From an uncultured Candidatus Melainabacteria bacterium (GTDB lineage Bacteria; Cyanobacteriota; Vampirovibrionia; Gastranaerophilales; Gastranaerophilaceae), in contig CAKVLI010000002.1 of assembly GCA_934757155.1 (NCBI GenBank), positions 62,001 to 126,000 on the forward strand: DNA of 64,000 nucleotides. Reading direction: 5' to 3'. The notes under the pieces are model-generated. The model worked only from the letters and a program-made list of their open reading frames with translations, made no database searches and had not been told where the DNA came from. Numbering within the stretch: position 1 is the first letter of the stretch; every line of letters begins with the position of its first letter. Positions 35,849 through 44,509 of the stretch are shown here, in pieces. The translations under genes and the position numbers were made by a program.

Positions 35849-35881
35849 ATTTAGCGAGTGTAAGAGGTACACTCGCTAAAT
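35849..35881. repeat. Perfect 14-bp inverted repeat
   Basis: ATTTAGCGAGTGTA pairs with TACACTCGCTAAAT around a five-base loop. It lies downstream of the 35963 gene and upstream of adhE. Neither side is followed by a T run long enough for a classical terminator, though it may stabilise the 3' end of the coiled-coil mRNA. Confidence 0.7.
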
Positions 35882-35914
35882 AAAAACTTTATATAATCTT
35901 AATAAGTTTGTTTT

Positions 35915-35934
35915 GTCGGCTTAGTAAAGCCGAC
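35915..35934. repeat. 8-bp inverted repeat after the 35963 gene
   Basis: GTCGGCTT pairs with AAGCCGAC around four bases, 29 bp past the stop codon of the coiled-coil gene. No T run follows in the direction of that gene. Confidence 0.55.
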
Positions 35935-35962
35935 CTACCGACTGTTAGACTTTATAGCTTAA

Positions 35963-37183
35963 TTAGATTCCGAATTTTACATTCGGAGTCAACAATACCG
36001 GTTGGTCTTCAGGGTTTTCATTCGCTTTGTTTGATTCTGTATTTGTAACTGTTTCTAAATCAGTTGTTACAGCTTCTTGTAGCGCCTCGTTCGTTGTTTG
36101 AGCATCTGTTATTGAACCGATACTTGTTATAACCGGCTCTGCAATAGAGTTCCAAGTTTCAACAGAACCTGAGAATTCATTTAATTTGCGACCGATTGAA
36201 GTTTCAAAATGAGATAAAAGCTCTGTATTATTGCTCAAACCACCGATACCTTGCATTACTGTTCTCAAGTTTTGAACAGCTCCGGTGATTCTTATTGAAC
36301 CTGCTGCATTTTGGTCTTTAGCTACCTTATATAAATCAGCCGATGCTGTTGCCGTGTAAAGATTTAAAGAAGATGCTTGTGCTGCTGCCTGTGCCGCTGC
36401 ACCAGTCATTTCGTTTTGAACACCTGTTGCATTGCTTTGAACATTATTTTGAATTTCAGCTGCACCATCTTGTGCGATTTCGGTAATTTTCATTTGACCG
36501 TCTTGTTGAATTTCAACTGCGTTACCTTTTGCAGTCTCAATTTCTGTTACTGCAGCTTCAACTTTAGAGCTTGCATCTGCAACAGTTGCTTGAATGTCAG
36601 CAATCGCAGAAGTTATTTTAACAATACTATTTGACAATCTTTGAATTTCATTAAGCAATGCAGCCTTTTCTTCAGGAGTTGTTGCACTAGCTAATTCTTG
36701 CTGTTTTTCTTCTATTTGTTGAATTAATGCTTTAATCTCGTCTTGTTTTGCTTGCAAATCCTTTGAAGTTTCGGTCAACACACCTGATGCTTCTTTAACA
36801 ATAGCAGACTGACCGTCTACTTCTTTAGAAATATCTGAAATCTGATTCTTTAATTCAGTTTCGGCAGCTTTACGTTCTTTTTCAATTTCGGCTGCTCTTT
36901 TCTCGTTGTTTTTGGTCTCTCTTTTAGCAGATTGAGCTTCATTGGACGCCAACTTTTCAATAATTGACATTATATTATTAACCAAAGACTGGATTCCTGC
37001 AGCCTTCTGTTGGTCATTACCATTTGCAATTTGGTCAATAGCGGATGTTCCATTCAAAATATCCCCAATATTTAATGTACTGCCGGAATTAGCAGAGCTT
37101 CCGCCAGAGGTTTCTATTTGACGAAAAATGTCCTTTGCTTGTGATAAATAAGTATTGAATTCTGAATTGTTTACAGTTGACAT
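35963..37183 (-). CDS. Long coiled-coil protein without signal peptide
   Basis: A 406-residue protein of unknown function. The N-terminus (MSTVNNSEFNTYLSQAK) resembles that of the 810-residue protein (MSNNIDTSRFYQFLSNYK), followed by a Ser/Gly stretch. Residues about 75-240 are heptad-rich coiled coil (Lys/Glu/Ala/Gln). The next 100 residues are Ala/Gln rich (AAAQAAAQASS), and the C-terminus is acidic, ending VKFGI. The overall shape recalls non-Sec secreted filament or translocator proteins, but no secretion genes are nearby. Ribosome site is weak (AGTAAG); an extended -10 (TGGTATAAA) lies upstream. Confidence 0.78.
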   Translation of the reverse strand: MSTVNNSEFNTYLSQAKDIFRQIETSGGSSANSGSTLNIGDILNGTSAIDQIANGNDQQKAAGIQSLVNNIMSIIEKLASNEAQSAKRETKNNEKRAAEIEKERKAAETELKNQISDISKEVDGQSAIVKEASGVLTETSKDLQAKQDEIKALIQQIEEKQQELASATTPEEKAALLNEIQRLSNSIVKITSAIADIQATVADASSKVEAAVTEIETAKGNAVEIQQDGQMKITEIAQDGAAEIQNNVQSNATGVQNEMTGAAAQAAAQASSLNLYTATASADLYKVAKDQNAAGSIRITGAVQNLRTVMQGIGGLSNNTELLSHFETSIGRKLNEFSGSVETWNSIAEPVITSIGSITDAQTTNEALQEAVTTDLETVTNTESNKANENPEDQPVLLTPNVKFGI

Positions 37184-37370
37184 CTTACTTATGCTTTCTT
37201 TTTATACCATCTTATATATAAAAAGTATTTAAAAATGTTGTGATTTCAGGGTTTTAAATATTTGTTACAAATCTTAATAAATATGTTATAGCCAAATAGC
37301 CTATAGACAGAGCGTTACGGATAGGGTACAAGAATAATATTATCGGTTGAAGTGTGAAGAGGATTATTCA

Positions 37371-37634
37371 TTGAAAAGAAAATCAGAGCAGGACAGTCTT
37401 ACCTCTAAGGAAAGAGCCGTAGTTTATTGTCTGGCAGAAGGTTTGTCCAATCAGGAGATTGCTGAAAAACTTCACGTATCAATACATACTGTGAAAGCTC
37501 ATTTGGAATCAATTTATGAAAAATTAGAGGTTCAAAATCGTTTGCAAGCAGTTATGCGAGCTTTGATTTTAGGATATATTTTGTTAGACGAAATCTCCAT
37601 AAGACACGCAGATGTGAACAAAAAATACGAATAA
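37371..37634 (+). CDS. Stand-alone LuxR-type helix-turn-helix regulator
   Basis: An 87-residue protein starting at TTG 37371, which has an AGAGGA site; another TTG at 37347 lacks one. Nearly the whole length is a LuxR/GerE DNA-binding domain: LTSKERAVVYCLAEGLSNQEIAEKL, then VSIHTVKAHLESIYEKL and NRLQAV. No receiver or sensor domain is present, like GerE. Target genes cannot be named. Ends at a bidirectional terminator shared with pnp. Confidence 0.88.
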   Translation: MKRKSEQDSLTSKERAVVYCLAEGLSNQEIAEKLHVSIHTVKAHLESIYEKLEVQNRLQAVMRALILGYILLDEISIRHADVNKKYE

Positions 37635-37645
37635 GTTTTATAAAT

Positions 37646-37687
37646 AAAAAAGGGTCGGACTTTGAAATTCAAAGTCCGACCCTTTTC
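37646..37687. terminator. Bidirectional terminator between the LuxR-type gene and pnp
   Basis: A long perfect stem (AAAGGGTCGGACTTTGAA with its complement) over a minimal loop, with A and T runs on either side. Confidence 0.92.
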
Positions 37688-37697
37688 AATATCTACC

Positions 37698-39842
37698 TTA
37701 TGCATTAAGACATTTAGCTTTGTCTTCTTCGGTAACACCTTTGATTGTAAGGTTAATTCTACCTTTGTCATCGATTTTGATAACCTTAACAATAACTTCG
37801 TCGCCGATATTAACATGCGGTTCAATCGTTTCAATTCTTTCTTGGCAGATTTGAGAAATGTGAACCATACCGTCTTTGCCGCCACCTAATTCAACAAACG
37901 CACCAATAGGAATAATTCTTACAACTTTACCTTTAATAACCATTCCGACTTCCGGTTTAAAGGTCAAATCGTTAATCATTTTCTTAGCGATTGCAGCGCC
38001 TTCTTGATCGTTAGATGTGATTGTTACAACACCTGTGTCTTGAATATCAATTTCTGCACCTGACGCATCAATGATGGCACGAATTTGTTTACCACCAGGT
38101 CCGATAACTGTTCCGATATCTTCTACCGGAATAGTCATTGTTGTAATACTTGGTGCAAATGGTGACAAATGGTCAGCCGGTTTAGTAATAACTTTTCTCA
38201 TTTCACCCAAGATATGAAGTCTGCCTTCTTTAGCTTGAGCCAAAGCGCGTCTAAGAGTATCGTTTGCAATGCCTTTCGCTTTCATATCCATTTGAAGTGC
38301 TGTAATACCGTCATCATTACCGGTAACCTTAAAGTCCATATCGCCCAAGAAGTCTTCGATACCTTGGATATCAGTAAGAACAACAGGTTCTCTGCCCGGT
38401 TCGGTAATCATACCCATTGCAACACCGCCAATCATACATTTAACAGGAACACCTGCATTCATCAAAGCCATTGAAGATCCGCAAGTTGAACCCATTGATG
38501 TAGAACCGTTTGATTCCAATACATCAGATGTTACACGGATTGTATAACCGAATTCTTCTTGAGATGGAAGGGCAGGAATGTTAGCTCTTTCAGCCAAGTT
38601 ACCGTGGCCAACCTCACGTCTTCCAGGACCTCTCAAAGGTTTAACTTCACCAACTGAGAATCCAGGGAAGATGTATTTGTGCATATAAGTTTTTTCTGTT
38701 TCAGGGTCAACACCGTCAAGCTCTTGTTTCATACCAGGACCCGCAAGAGTTGCTACAGAAAGAATTTGCGTTTGACCTCTTGTGAACACAGCTGAACCGT
38801 GTGCTCTAGGAATAACACCTACTTCACACCAGATAGGACGAACTTCTGTAGGTTTTCTGCCGTCAGCTCTAACGCCTTCGTCCAAAATCATTGCACGCAT
38901 AATTTTCTTTTCTGCAGCCTTGAATTCTTCCGCAACAAAGTCAATACCGGTTTCTTCAATAATTTGGTGAATGTAGTGATCTTCAGGAAGAGCTTCAACA
39001 CGTTCTTTAACAAGTTTTTTAGCTTCTTCCAATTTGTCTTGTCTATATTTTCTGTCGAAGTTATGATATGCGTCAAAAATCATATCATGAGCAACTTCGT
39101 CAATGATTTTCTTCAATTCGGTTGTATCGTAAGGGTTAACAAACTCTTCTTTTACAACGCCACATTGCTTCGCAAACTCAACTTGAGCATCACATTGTTT
39201 TCTGATTTCGCCTTGAGCAAACTCAACAGCTTCCATAATATCGTCTTCTGTAACGAACTTACAACCTGCTTCAACCATGATAACGCTATCATGAGTACCT
39301 GCTACAACAATGTCTAAATCAGACTTATCAGCTTCTTGGTGAGTTGGGTTAGCAATAAGCTGACCATCAACCTTAGAAACTCTTACCGCACCGATAGGAC
39401 CTTCGAAAGGCGCGCCTGAAAGCATCAATGCGCAAGAAGCACCTAACATAGCCAATGTATCAGGTTGGTTTTGTTGGTCATAACTGAACAACTGTGCAAC
39501 GATTTGAATATCGTTTCTGTATCCTTTAGGGAACAAAGGTCTGATTGGTCTGTCGATTAAACGAGAAACCAAAATAGCTTTGTCGCTGGCTTTACCTTCT
39601 GAACGGTTGTAACCGCCAGGGATTCTGCCGATTGAAGACATTCTTTCTTCATAATCAATGAGTAGTGGGAAGAAATCAATCCCTACTCTTGGCTCTTTTG
39701 AAACAACGCAATGCACGAATAACATTGTATCACCGCATCTTACGGTAACACTCCCGTTGGTTGATTGTGCATACTTCCCTGTTTCAACAGTGACGGTTTT
39801 TCCGCCAATTTCTAACTGAAAACTTTTTGTTTCCGGTACCAT
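37698..39842 (-). CDS. pnp: Polynucleotide phosphorylase
   Basis: A 714-residue 3'-5' exoribonuclease of the RNA degradosome. Two RNase PH domains (the first starting FQLEIGGKTVTVETGKYA; the second with FTRGQTQIL and GPGRREVGHGNLAERA) surround an all-helical linker. They are followed by a KH domain (TVIGPGGKQIRAII) and a C-terminal S1 domain (GMVIKGKVVRIIPIGAFVELGGGKDGMVHIS). Length is normal. AAGGA precedes the ATG; monocistronic here, without the usual rpsO neighbour. Confidence 0.98.
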   Translation of the reverse strand: MVPETKSFQLEIGGKTVTVETGKYAQSTNGSVTVRCGDTMLFVHCVVSKEPRVGIDFFPLLIDYEERMSSIGRIPGGYNRSEGKASDKAILVSRLIDRPIRPLFPKGYRNDIQIVAQLFSYDQQNQPDTLAMLGASCALMLSGAPFEGPIGAVRVSKVDGQLIANPTHQEADKSDLDIVVAGTHDSVIMVEAGCKFVTEDDIMEAVEFAQGEIRKQCDAQVEFAKQCGVVKEEFVNPYDTTELKKIIDEVAHDMIFDAYHNFDRKYRQDKLEEAKKLVKERVEALPEDHYIHQIIEETGIDFVAEEFKAAEKKIMRAMILDEGVRADGRKPTEVRPIWCEVGVIPRAHGSAVFTRGQTQILSVATLAGPGMKQELDGVDPETEKTYMHKYIFPGFSVGEVKPLRGPGRREVGHGNLAERANIPALPSQEEFGYTIRVTSDVLESNGSTSMGSTCGSSMALMNAGVPVKCMIGGVAMGMITEPGREPVVLTDIQGIEDFLGDMDFKVTGNDDGITALQMDMKAKGIANDTLRRALAQAKEGRLHILGEMRKVITKPADHLSPFAPSITTMTIPVEDIGTVIGPGGKQIRAIIDASGAEIDIQDTGVVTITSNDQEGAAIAKKMINDLTFKPEVGMVIKGKVVRIIPIGAFVELGGGKDGMVHISQICQERIETIEPHVNIGDEVIVKVIKIDDKGRINLTIKGVTEEDKAKCLNA

Positions 39843-39937
39843 TTTTCCTTCTTTCTCCGGCTACTCGAAAGCCGGACGCTTCCATTAAATTGTTATAATA
39901 TTTCATGCCTGATTATAATATAAAAACGAATTTTTCA

Positions 39938-39976
39938 CAAAAAATCACGAGGTTTAATCAAAAACCGCGTGACTTT
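39938..39976 (-). terminator. Terminator of the 39996 gene
   Basis: On the minus strand TCACGCGGTTT and AAACCTCGTGA pair with one mismatch and are followed by six Ts. Confidence 0.7.
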
Positions 39977-39995
39977 TTCGATATTTTATAAATCT

Positions 39996-40484
39996 CTATA
40001 ATTCGTTATATGGCTGAACATCTATTTTAGAGATATTCTTAGTTGCTTTCGAGAATTTCATTGTCCCTGGAGGAGTGGTCACTGCAAAAGACAATCCAAA
40101 GCCTGCCATCACTCCGGCAAGCATACCTAAGATTGTCACCGGAATTTGTACCCAAGTACTTTTGTTTCTCGTAAGATGAATTGGAATACCGGCACCTATA
40201 GCTGCACAAGCCACCGTAATCCAACGAGAGGTACGTTTTCTTTTTTGTATAGCCTCTGGGGAAGAGTGCGTTTGCACGTATTTTTGAATTTTCGGAGCAG
40301 ATTCCATAACGTCCTTGTATGATTTTTCAAACACATCGCAATCATTCGCCGCCACTGACAGCTTTCCGGCTTCGCGTCCATTGCCGTCCAAAACGCTGTA
40401 AACTCCCCTACCGTCTTGAGTATTTCCGATTCTGTTAATTGCACCAAATTGGTTTACGGATTGATTATTAACACTTTGTACCAT
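39996..40484 (-). CDS. Small two-helix membrane protein
   Basis: A 162-residue protein. The N-terminal half is hydrophilic (GAINRIGNTQDGRGVYSVLDGNG looks like a small beta unit). Two membrane helices follow a basic KRKRTSR stretch: about 88-104 (WITVACAAIGAGIPIHL) and 112-136 (VTILGMLAGVMAGFGLSFAV). The N-terminus contains NQFGA, a short motif recalling NPAFGK of the 6667 protein. Function unknown. AAGGTG lies before the ATG. Confidence 0.78.
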   Translation of the reverse strand: MVQSVNNQSVNQFGAINRIGNTQDGRGVYSVLDGNGREAGKLSVAANDCDVFEKSYKDVMESAPKIQKYVQTHSSPEAIQKRKRTSRWITVACAAIGAGIPIHLTRNKSTWVQIPVTILGMLAGVMAGFGLSFAVTTPPGTMKFSKATKNISKIDVQPYNEL

Positions 40485-40566
40485 AAGAACACCTTCACAC
40501 TTTTTTCCATTATATTAATAAACGTAATTTTTTTCAAAAAATTGCTAAAATGTAACAAAATGTGAA

Positions 40567-40586
40567 GGGGCGTTCTATGACGCCCC
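40567..40586 (-). terminator. GC-rich hairpin after the sigma factor gene
   Basis: GGGGCGT pairs with ACGCCCC around a six-base loop, eight bases past the stop codon. The following minus-strand sequence has only a weak T stretch, so termination is probable, not certain. Confidence 0.5.
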
Positions 40587-40593
40587 AAAGTGT

Positions 40594-41475
40594 TTAATAG
40601 GCAAAATTGCTTCTCATTTTAGACAACGCTCTCATTTCGGTTTGTCTAATGCACTCCTTGGTAACTCCGTAGATTTTTCCAATATCTTCCAGTGTAGTTT
40701 TCGCGAAATTTTCCAACCCGAATCTCATCTTAATAACCGCTTGTTCACGTTCTTTTAGAGTGGAAACAACATTACTGATTTCGCGTTTAAGCTCTTCGTA
40801 TTCCAAATTTTCTTCAACAGATGCTTTTTCATCAGCTACAACATCTGCAACAGAAAGTTCACTTCCGTTGTTACCGTCAAAACTGCCTTCTATAGACACA
40901 GTAGTTGAGTATGCAGAAAGAAATAAATCGATTTTTTCAGGTTCAATATCCATCTTTTTAGCAACATCCTGTGTTGTTACCTGCGTGTTGTAACTTCTTT
41001 CCATTTCTGATTTAAGCTTAGAAAATTTTGACAATGTTTCTTGAATGTATACCGGAATTTTCATACAGTAAGATTGCTCAGAAATAGCCTTGAACATAGC
41101 TTGTTTAATCCACCAACCCGCATAGGTTGAAAATCTGTAACCCAAATCAGGATTAAACTTTTCAACAGCAATCATCAAACCCAAATTGCCTTCTTGAATC
41201 AAGTCTGTCATAGGTAATTTTGATACATGAATTGCTTTTCTTGCAATGGTCAAAACAAGTTTCAAATTCGCTTGTACAAGTTTTTTCTTAGCCTCTTTGT
41301 CACCTGCTTTAGCAAGTCTGGCAATTTCTTTTTCTTCATCAGCTTCAAGGCTTCTGATACCGTTTACGTATCTCAAATAATTTCCGAGTTCAGAAGAACC
41401 TGAGCATAATGGAACAAATCCTGCTCTTGAAGGGTTAGTTGATGTCTTTTTCATTGTGATAACTTGATCTTTCAT
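40594..41475 (-). CDS. RpoD-like sigma-70 factor (group 1/2 type)
   Basis: A 293-residue sigma factor without region 1.1. Region 1.2 (GNYLRYVNGIRSLEADEEKEI), region 2 with the -10 recognition block (DLIQEGNLGLMIAVEKF, GYRFSTYAGWWIKQAM), region 3, and region 4 (LEDIGKIYGVTKECIRQTEMRALSKMR) are all present. Its size and region 1.2 to 4 layout resemble cyanobacterial group 2 factors (SigB/C/D-like) rather than a full RpoD. The 207-bp upstream gap is A/T rich and probably holds its promoter. GGAG precedes the ATG. Confidence 0.92.
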   Translation of the reverse strand: MKDQVITMKKTSTNPSRAGFVPLCSGSSELGNYLRYVNGIRSLEADEEKEIARLAKAGDKEAKKKLVQANLKLVLTIARKAIHVSKLPMTDLIQEGNLGLMIAVEKFNPDLGYRFSTYAGWWIKQAMFKAISEQSYCMKIPVYIQETLSKFSKLKSEMERSYNTQVTTQDVAKKMDIEPEKIDLFLSAYSTTVSIEGSFDGNNGSELSVADVVADEKASVEENLEYEELKREISNVVSTLKEREQAVIKMRFGLENFAKTTLEDIGKIYGVTKECIRQTEMRALSKMRSNFAY

Positions 41476-41682
41476 ACTTTTAAACTCCGTATTTTAGGGT
41501 AAACATAACAAACTAAGCCATATAGCGATGCTACAAGCCTCTAAGGATTTGGGGGATACACATAACAGACTTAATCCTTATATACTCAATATATATCATT
41601 TGTATATAAAGTTCAAGTGTTTTGTTAAGAAATATTACAAAAAATACCCGTATTTCAGCATTTTGTTACAAAACTTAATATA

Positions 41683-42861
41683 TTAAGGAGTATTCTGTAA
41701 GTAGAGTTTTATGTCCGCAACTCTTTCCTCAACCACATTTAAAACATCTTTCATAGCAGATGTCAGACTTTTTAGGTTTTGGAACTTTGAATAGAAAAAC
41801 AACACAGTCGCTGTCGAATCAAATATCAAATTTTTTAAATCCAGTATTTTTCCATATATCACTGGGTCGACAATTTCTTTATTTTCGCAAAGCAGAGTAA
41901 ACAAATCGCCAAACCACCATTGAACTTCTTCTACATTATTGGATTTTAAACCCTTATATGTCTGTTTAAGATAATAAAGAGCCTTTATGTAAACAGTTTC
42001 CAGCTTTTCTTTTTTCTTTGGTAAAACTTCTTTAAAGTAGTGCATTGTTTGCTCATACCCGCTATTAATAAGCTTTCTGCGAGAATCTTTATCCAAATTA
42101 AAATCGGCAAAGAAAATATCACCGGTATTTATTCGAACACAATCATATCTATCATTTTGACCATAGATTTCTGCCACAAAACCGGTTGCAACATCCGTAA
42201 CACAACTGTATATTTGATTAATGAATGCGATAGGACCACCTTCAACGCTTCCGCTTGCACCTTCAAGTCTGAATTCAAGAATTCTGCTTTTAGAATTATT
42301 CAAGGTATCTGAAAGACGCCACATCGGAGATGCCTTCTGCAAATCGCCGTCCACAAGCTCACCACCATTGTATTCAAAAGGAGGCATTAACCCCGGCATG
42401 CTGGATGAAACTCTAATCGCGCGAGCAATCTCAAAAGCTGGTGTTACTGATTTTGAAAACTCCTGCGTATTAAAAGTTTTCAAATTTGTCGTAATAATGA
42501 CTAATTCTTTTTCCAAATCACGGAATGAAAGAGTTTTCTTTTTGATATCTTCGGATTTTCTGCAGATTAATTCGTTAAGCCAATCTAAAAATATCTCACC
42601 TTTGCTCAGTGCAAGACCTTTCCCAAAACCTAAATGAATATCCTTGAACAACTCAAAATTAACCTTCATAAACAGGTTTTCAAGTTCATAAGATTTATAG
42701 CCGCAAGCAACAAGGGTTGCAAAAATCGAACCTACAGACGAACCGCCGATTATATCATACTCAATCCCCAGCTCCTCTAACGCACGAATTGTTCCTATAT
42801 ATGCAAGTCCCCTAATTGCACCCCCACCAAATAAACAGGTATATTTTAAAGGATTATTCAT
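41683..42861 (-). CDS. Patatin-like phospholipase
   Basis: A 392-residue protein. The patatin Ser-Asp dyad is complete: oxyanion hole GGGAIRGLAY (12-21), nucleophile in GGSSVGS (38-44), and the Asp in LVDGDLQ. The last 130 residues are helical and unassigned. Lipid acyl hydrolase activity on membrane phospholipids is expected. There is no signal peptide. It follows the polytopic membrane protein gene by 16 bp and probably shares its transcript. Confidence 0.92.
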   Translation of the reverse strand: MNNPLKYTCLFGGGAIRGLAYIGTIRALEELGIEYDIIGGSSVGSIFATLVACGYKSYELENLFMKVNFELFKDIHLGFGKGLALSKGEIFLDWLNELICRKSEDIKKKTLSFRDLEKELVIITTNLKTFNTQEFSKSVTPAFEIARAIRVSSSMPGLMPPFEYNGGELVDGDLQKASPMWRLSDTLNNSKSRILEFRLEGASGSVEGGPIAFINQIYSCVTDVATGFVAEIYGQNDRYDCVRINTGDIFFADFNLDKDSRRKLINSGYEQTMHYFKEVLPKKKEKLETVYIKALYYLKQTYKGLKSNNVEEVQWWFGDLFTLLCENKEIVDPVIYGKILDLKNLIFDSTATVLFFYSKFQNLKSLTSAMKDVLNVVEERVADIKLYLQNTP

Positions 42862-42877
42862 TTTCTATAACCTCTTC

Positions 42878-44422
42878 TTAAGAACCTAAATATTTTATAT
42901 CACAAAAATGTTTCTTACCGAATGTTCCCATATTATCAAACGCAGTTTTTTGATAATATCTCAAATTATCTGTCGGCATAATGTAATGTCTTTTTGCGCG
43001 TTCTTTTTTAACAAAAACTCCACACAAATTTCCCGTGTAAATTTCTCTCCAGCCATTTTCCTTTTGCAGCTCGGCATACACAGGTAAATCTCTGTTAGCC
43101 ATTATAATATCTGTCGGATAATCCAGATATATGTTTCGCCAACCGTCATCCGCTCTTTCAAATTCTGCCAACACGTTTAATTCCCTATCATAGTATACTT
43201 CTTCATACCTTCCGTCCATATATATAAAGTTTTGAGGGTACAACTTATAAGCAACATAACTTCCCGTTCCAAAATTTGTAACAACATTTCCGCCAAGAGA
43301 GTTTACTTGCAAAAACTCAACCTCTTTAACAGGGAATTTGCTAAAATTGATTTTTGGAACAAACGGATTTGTAAACGGAATTGCAAGGATTGAAACAACA
43401 ACTATACAATATGCAAATTTTTCAAGAAGTCTCACGACAGGTTTATTGAAAATCTTTATCACTTCGTCGTAATAAAGTGCAGCAAGCGTAATTAACACCA
43501 ACGACAAAAGCTTTACATGAATTGCGCCAAGAGTGAACGTTACAAAGAGGACTATAAACTTAGTTATATCAATATTTCTTTTGAAAAGCTTCGTAATTGA
43601 AAGCAAAAGAACAAATAAAGACATACAAAAAGCCGGATAATAAAAAGTTACATGTCTTCCGGCAAACACTCCCCACCACTCTACTACATAGTTTCTTGAT
43701 TTGGTATTCGCAGAGAAAAGAAAATTATAATAGTCTGCGCCATAAGGATTTATTGCCAAAAGCGGAGTTGATATCACTAAAACACCAAGGTATTTCATCC
43801 AAGGTTTTCCGGACAAAATTGCACCCGCCATATACATCACAATCAAACCAAGTCCGGAAACTACGCCTCCGTGAATGTTGTTCCAAAGAAAAACCAAGAA
43901 CGGTAATAGCCAAATAAGCTTTGAATTAAATCTGCGCGATTTTTCAAGTATAAAAAGAAATATCGCAAAAAACATAAAACTGAACATATGGCATCTGACC
44001 AAATTTGAATTCAGATGATTGAAAAGCAGAAGAAACATCACCATAAAACAAAGTGTTATCGGATAATGATTTCTTTGAATTTCTTGCGTTTTCATTATGA
44101 AAAACGCAGTTCCAAACATCAGTAAAGCTTGTATCAATATAAAGCCATAAGCACCAAAAAACTTATAAAAAGCATAGAAAAATACGCTTGCACCCCATTC
44201 ATGGTCATACCACAAGTGAGTCGGAGTATATGAAAGAAAATCCCGATAATTAATTACACCTTTTTCTAAAAAGGATTGTCCTACAATTAGTCTTGCATAC
44301 AAATCATAGTCGTAATTTTTCGACAAGCATGCCAAAGACAAACAAAAAAGCATGATTACAACATAGGTAAACGTCCTATTTTTAGTAACTTTAAGACAAA
44401 AATTCTTAACTCTCTCCATCAT
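42878..44422 (-). CDS. Polytopic membrane protein, GT-C-like
   Basis: A 514-residue protein with about ten hydrophobic segments. The first loop after TM1 reads DYDLYARLIVGQ, then YRDFLSYTPTHLWYDHEWGA. A D-x-D-L...D-x-F-S-Y-T...W...H-E-W pattern is common in bacterial GT-C-type lipid-sugar transferase relatives. The C-terminal soluble part (about 385-514, with NFGTGSYVAYKLYP and YMDGRYEEVY) would be periplasmic. Donor and acceptor are unknown. AAGGAG sits close to the first of two ATGs; translation could start at 44419. Confidence 0.8.
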   Translation of the reverse strand: MMERVKNFCLKVTKNRTFTYVVIMLFCLSLACLSKNYDYDLYARLIVGQSFLEKGVINYRDFLSYTPTHLWYDHEWGASVFFYAFYKFFGAYGFILIQALLMFGTAFFIMKTQEIQRNHYPITLCFMVMFLLLFNHLNSNLVRCHMFSFMFFAIFLFILEKSRRFNSKLIWLLPFLVFLWNNIHGGVVSGLGLIVMYMAGAILSGKPWMKYLGVLVISTPLLAINPYGADYYNFLFSANTKSRNYVVEWWGVFAGRHVTFYYPAFCMSLFVLLLSITKLFKRNIDITKFIVLFVTFTLGAIHVKLLSLVLITLAALYYDEVIKIFNKPVVRLLEKFAYCIVVVSILAIPFTNPFVPKINFSKFPVKEVEFLQVNSLGGNVVTNFGTGSYVAYKLYPQNFIYMDGRYEEVYYDRELNVLAEFERADDGWRNIYLDYPTDIIMANRDLPVYAELQKENGWREIYTGNLCGVFVKKERAKRHYIMPTDNLRYYQKTAFDNMGTFGKKHFCDIKYLGS

Positions 44423-44509
44423 AGCTCCTTCTTAATATCCCTGTATCAATTTTATTATAAAAAAACGGTTTTGTGGTAAAATTTAGTAAGAGAAGAGGGG
44501 TGGCTAATT

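Noticed and set aside
35708..35872. N-terminal extension of AdhE by 55 codons
   Set aside because: It spans the likely adhE promoter, has no ribosome site, and known AdhE proteins begin near ATG 35707.
35849..35881. Inverted repeat considered as a CRISPR-like or IS terminal repeat
   Set aside because: Single copy, no spacers, no transposase and no target duplication nearby.
37347..37371. Upstream TTG as start of the LuxR-type regulator
   Set aside because: No ribosome site precedes it, whereas the in-frame TTG at 37371 has AGAGGA at normal spacing.
44423..44509. Leucine-type leader peptide or T-box ahead of leuC
   Set aside because: The 87-bp gap has no Leu-codon run, no T-box motif and no antiterminator pair.
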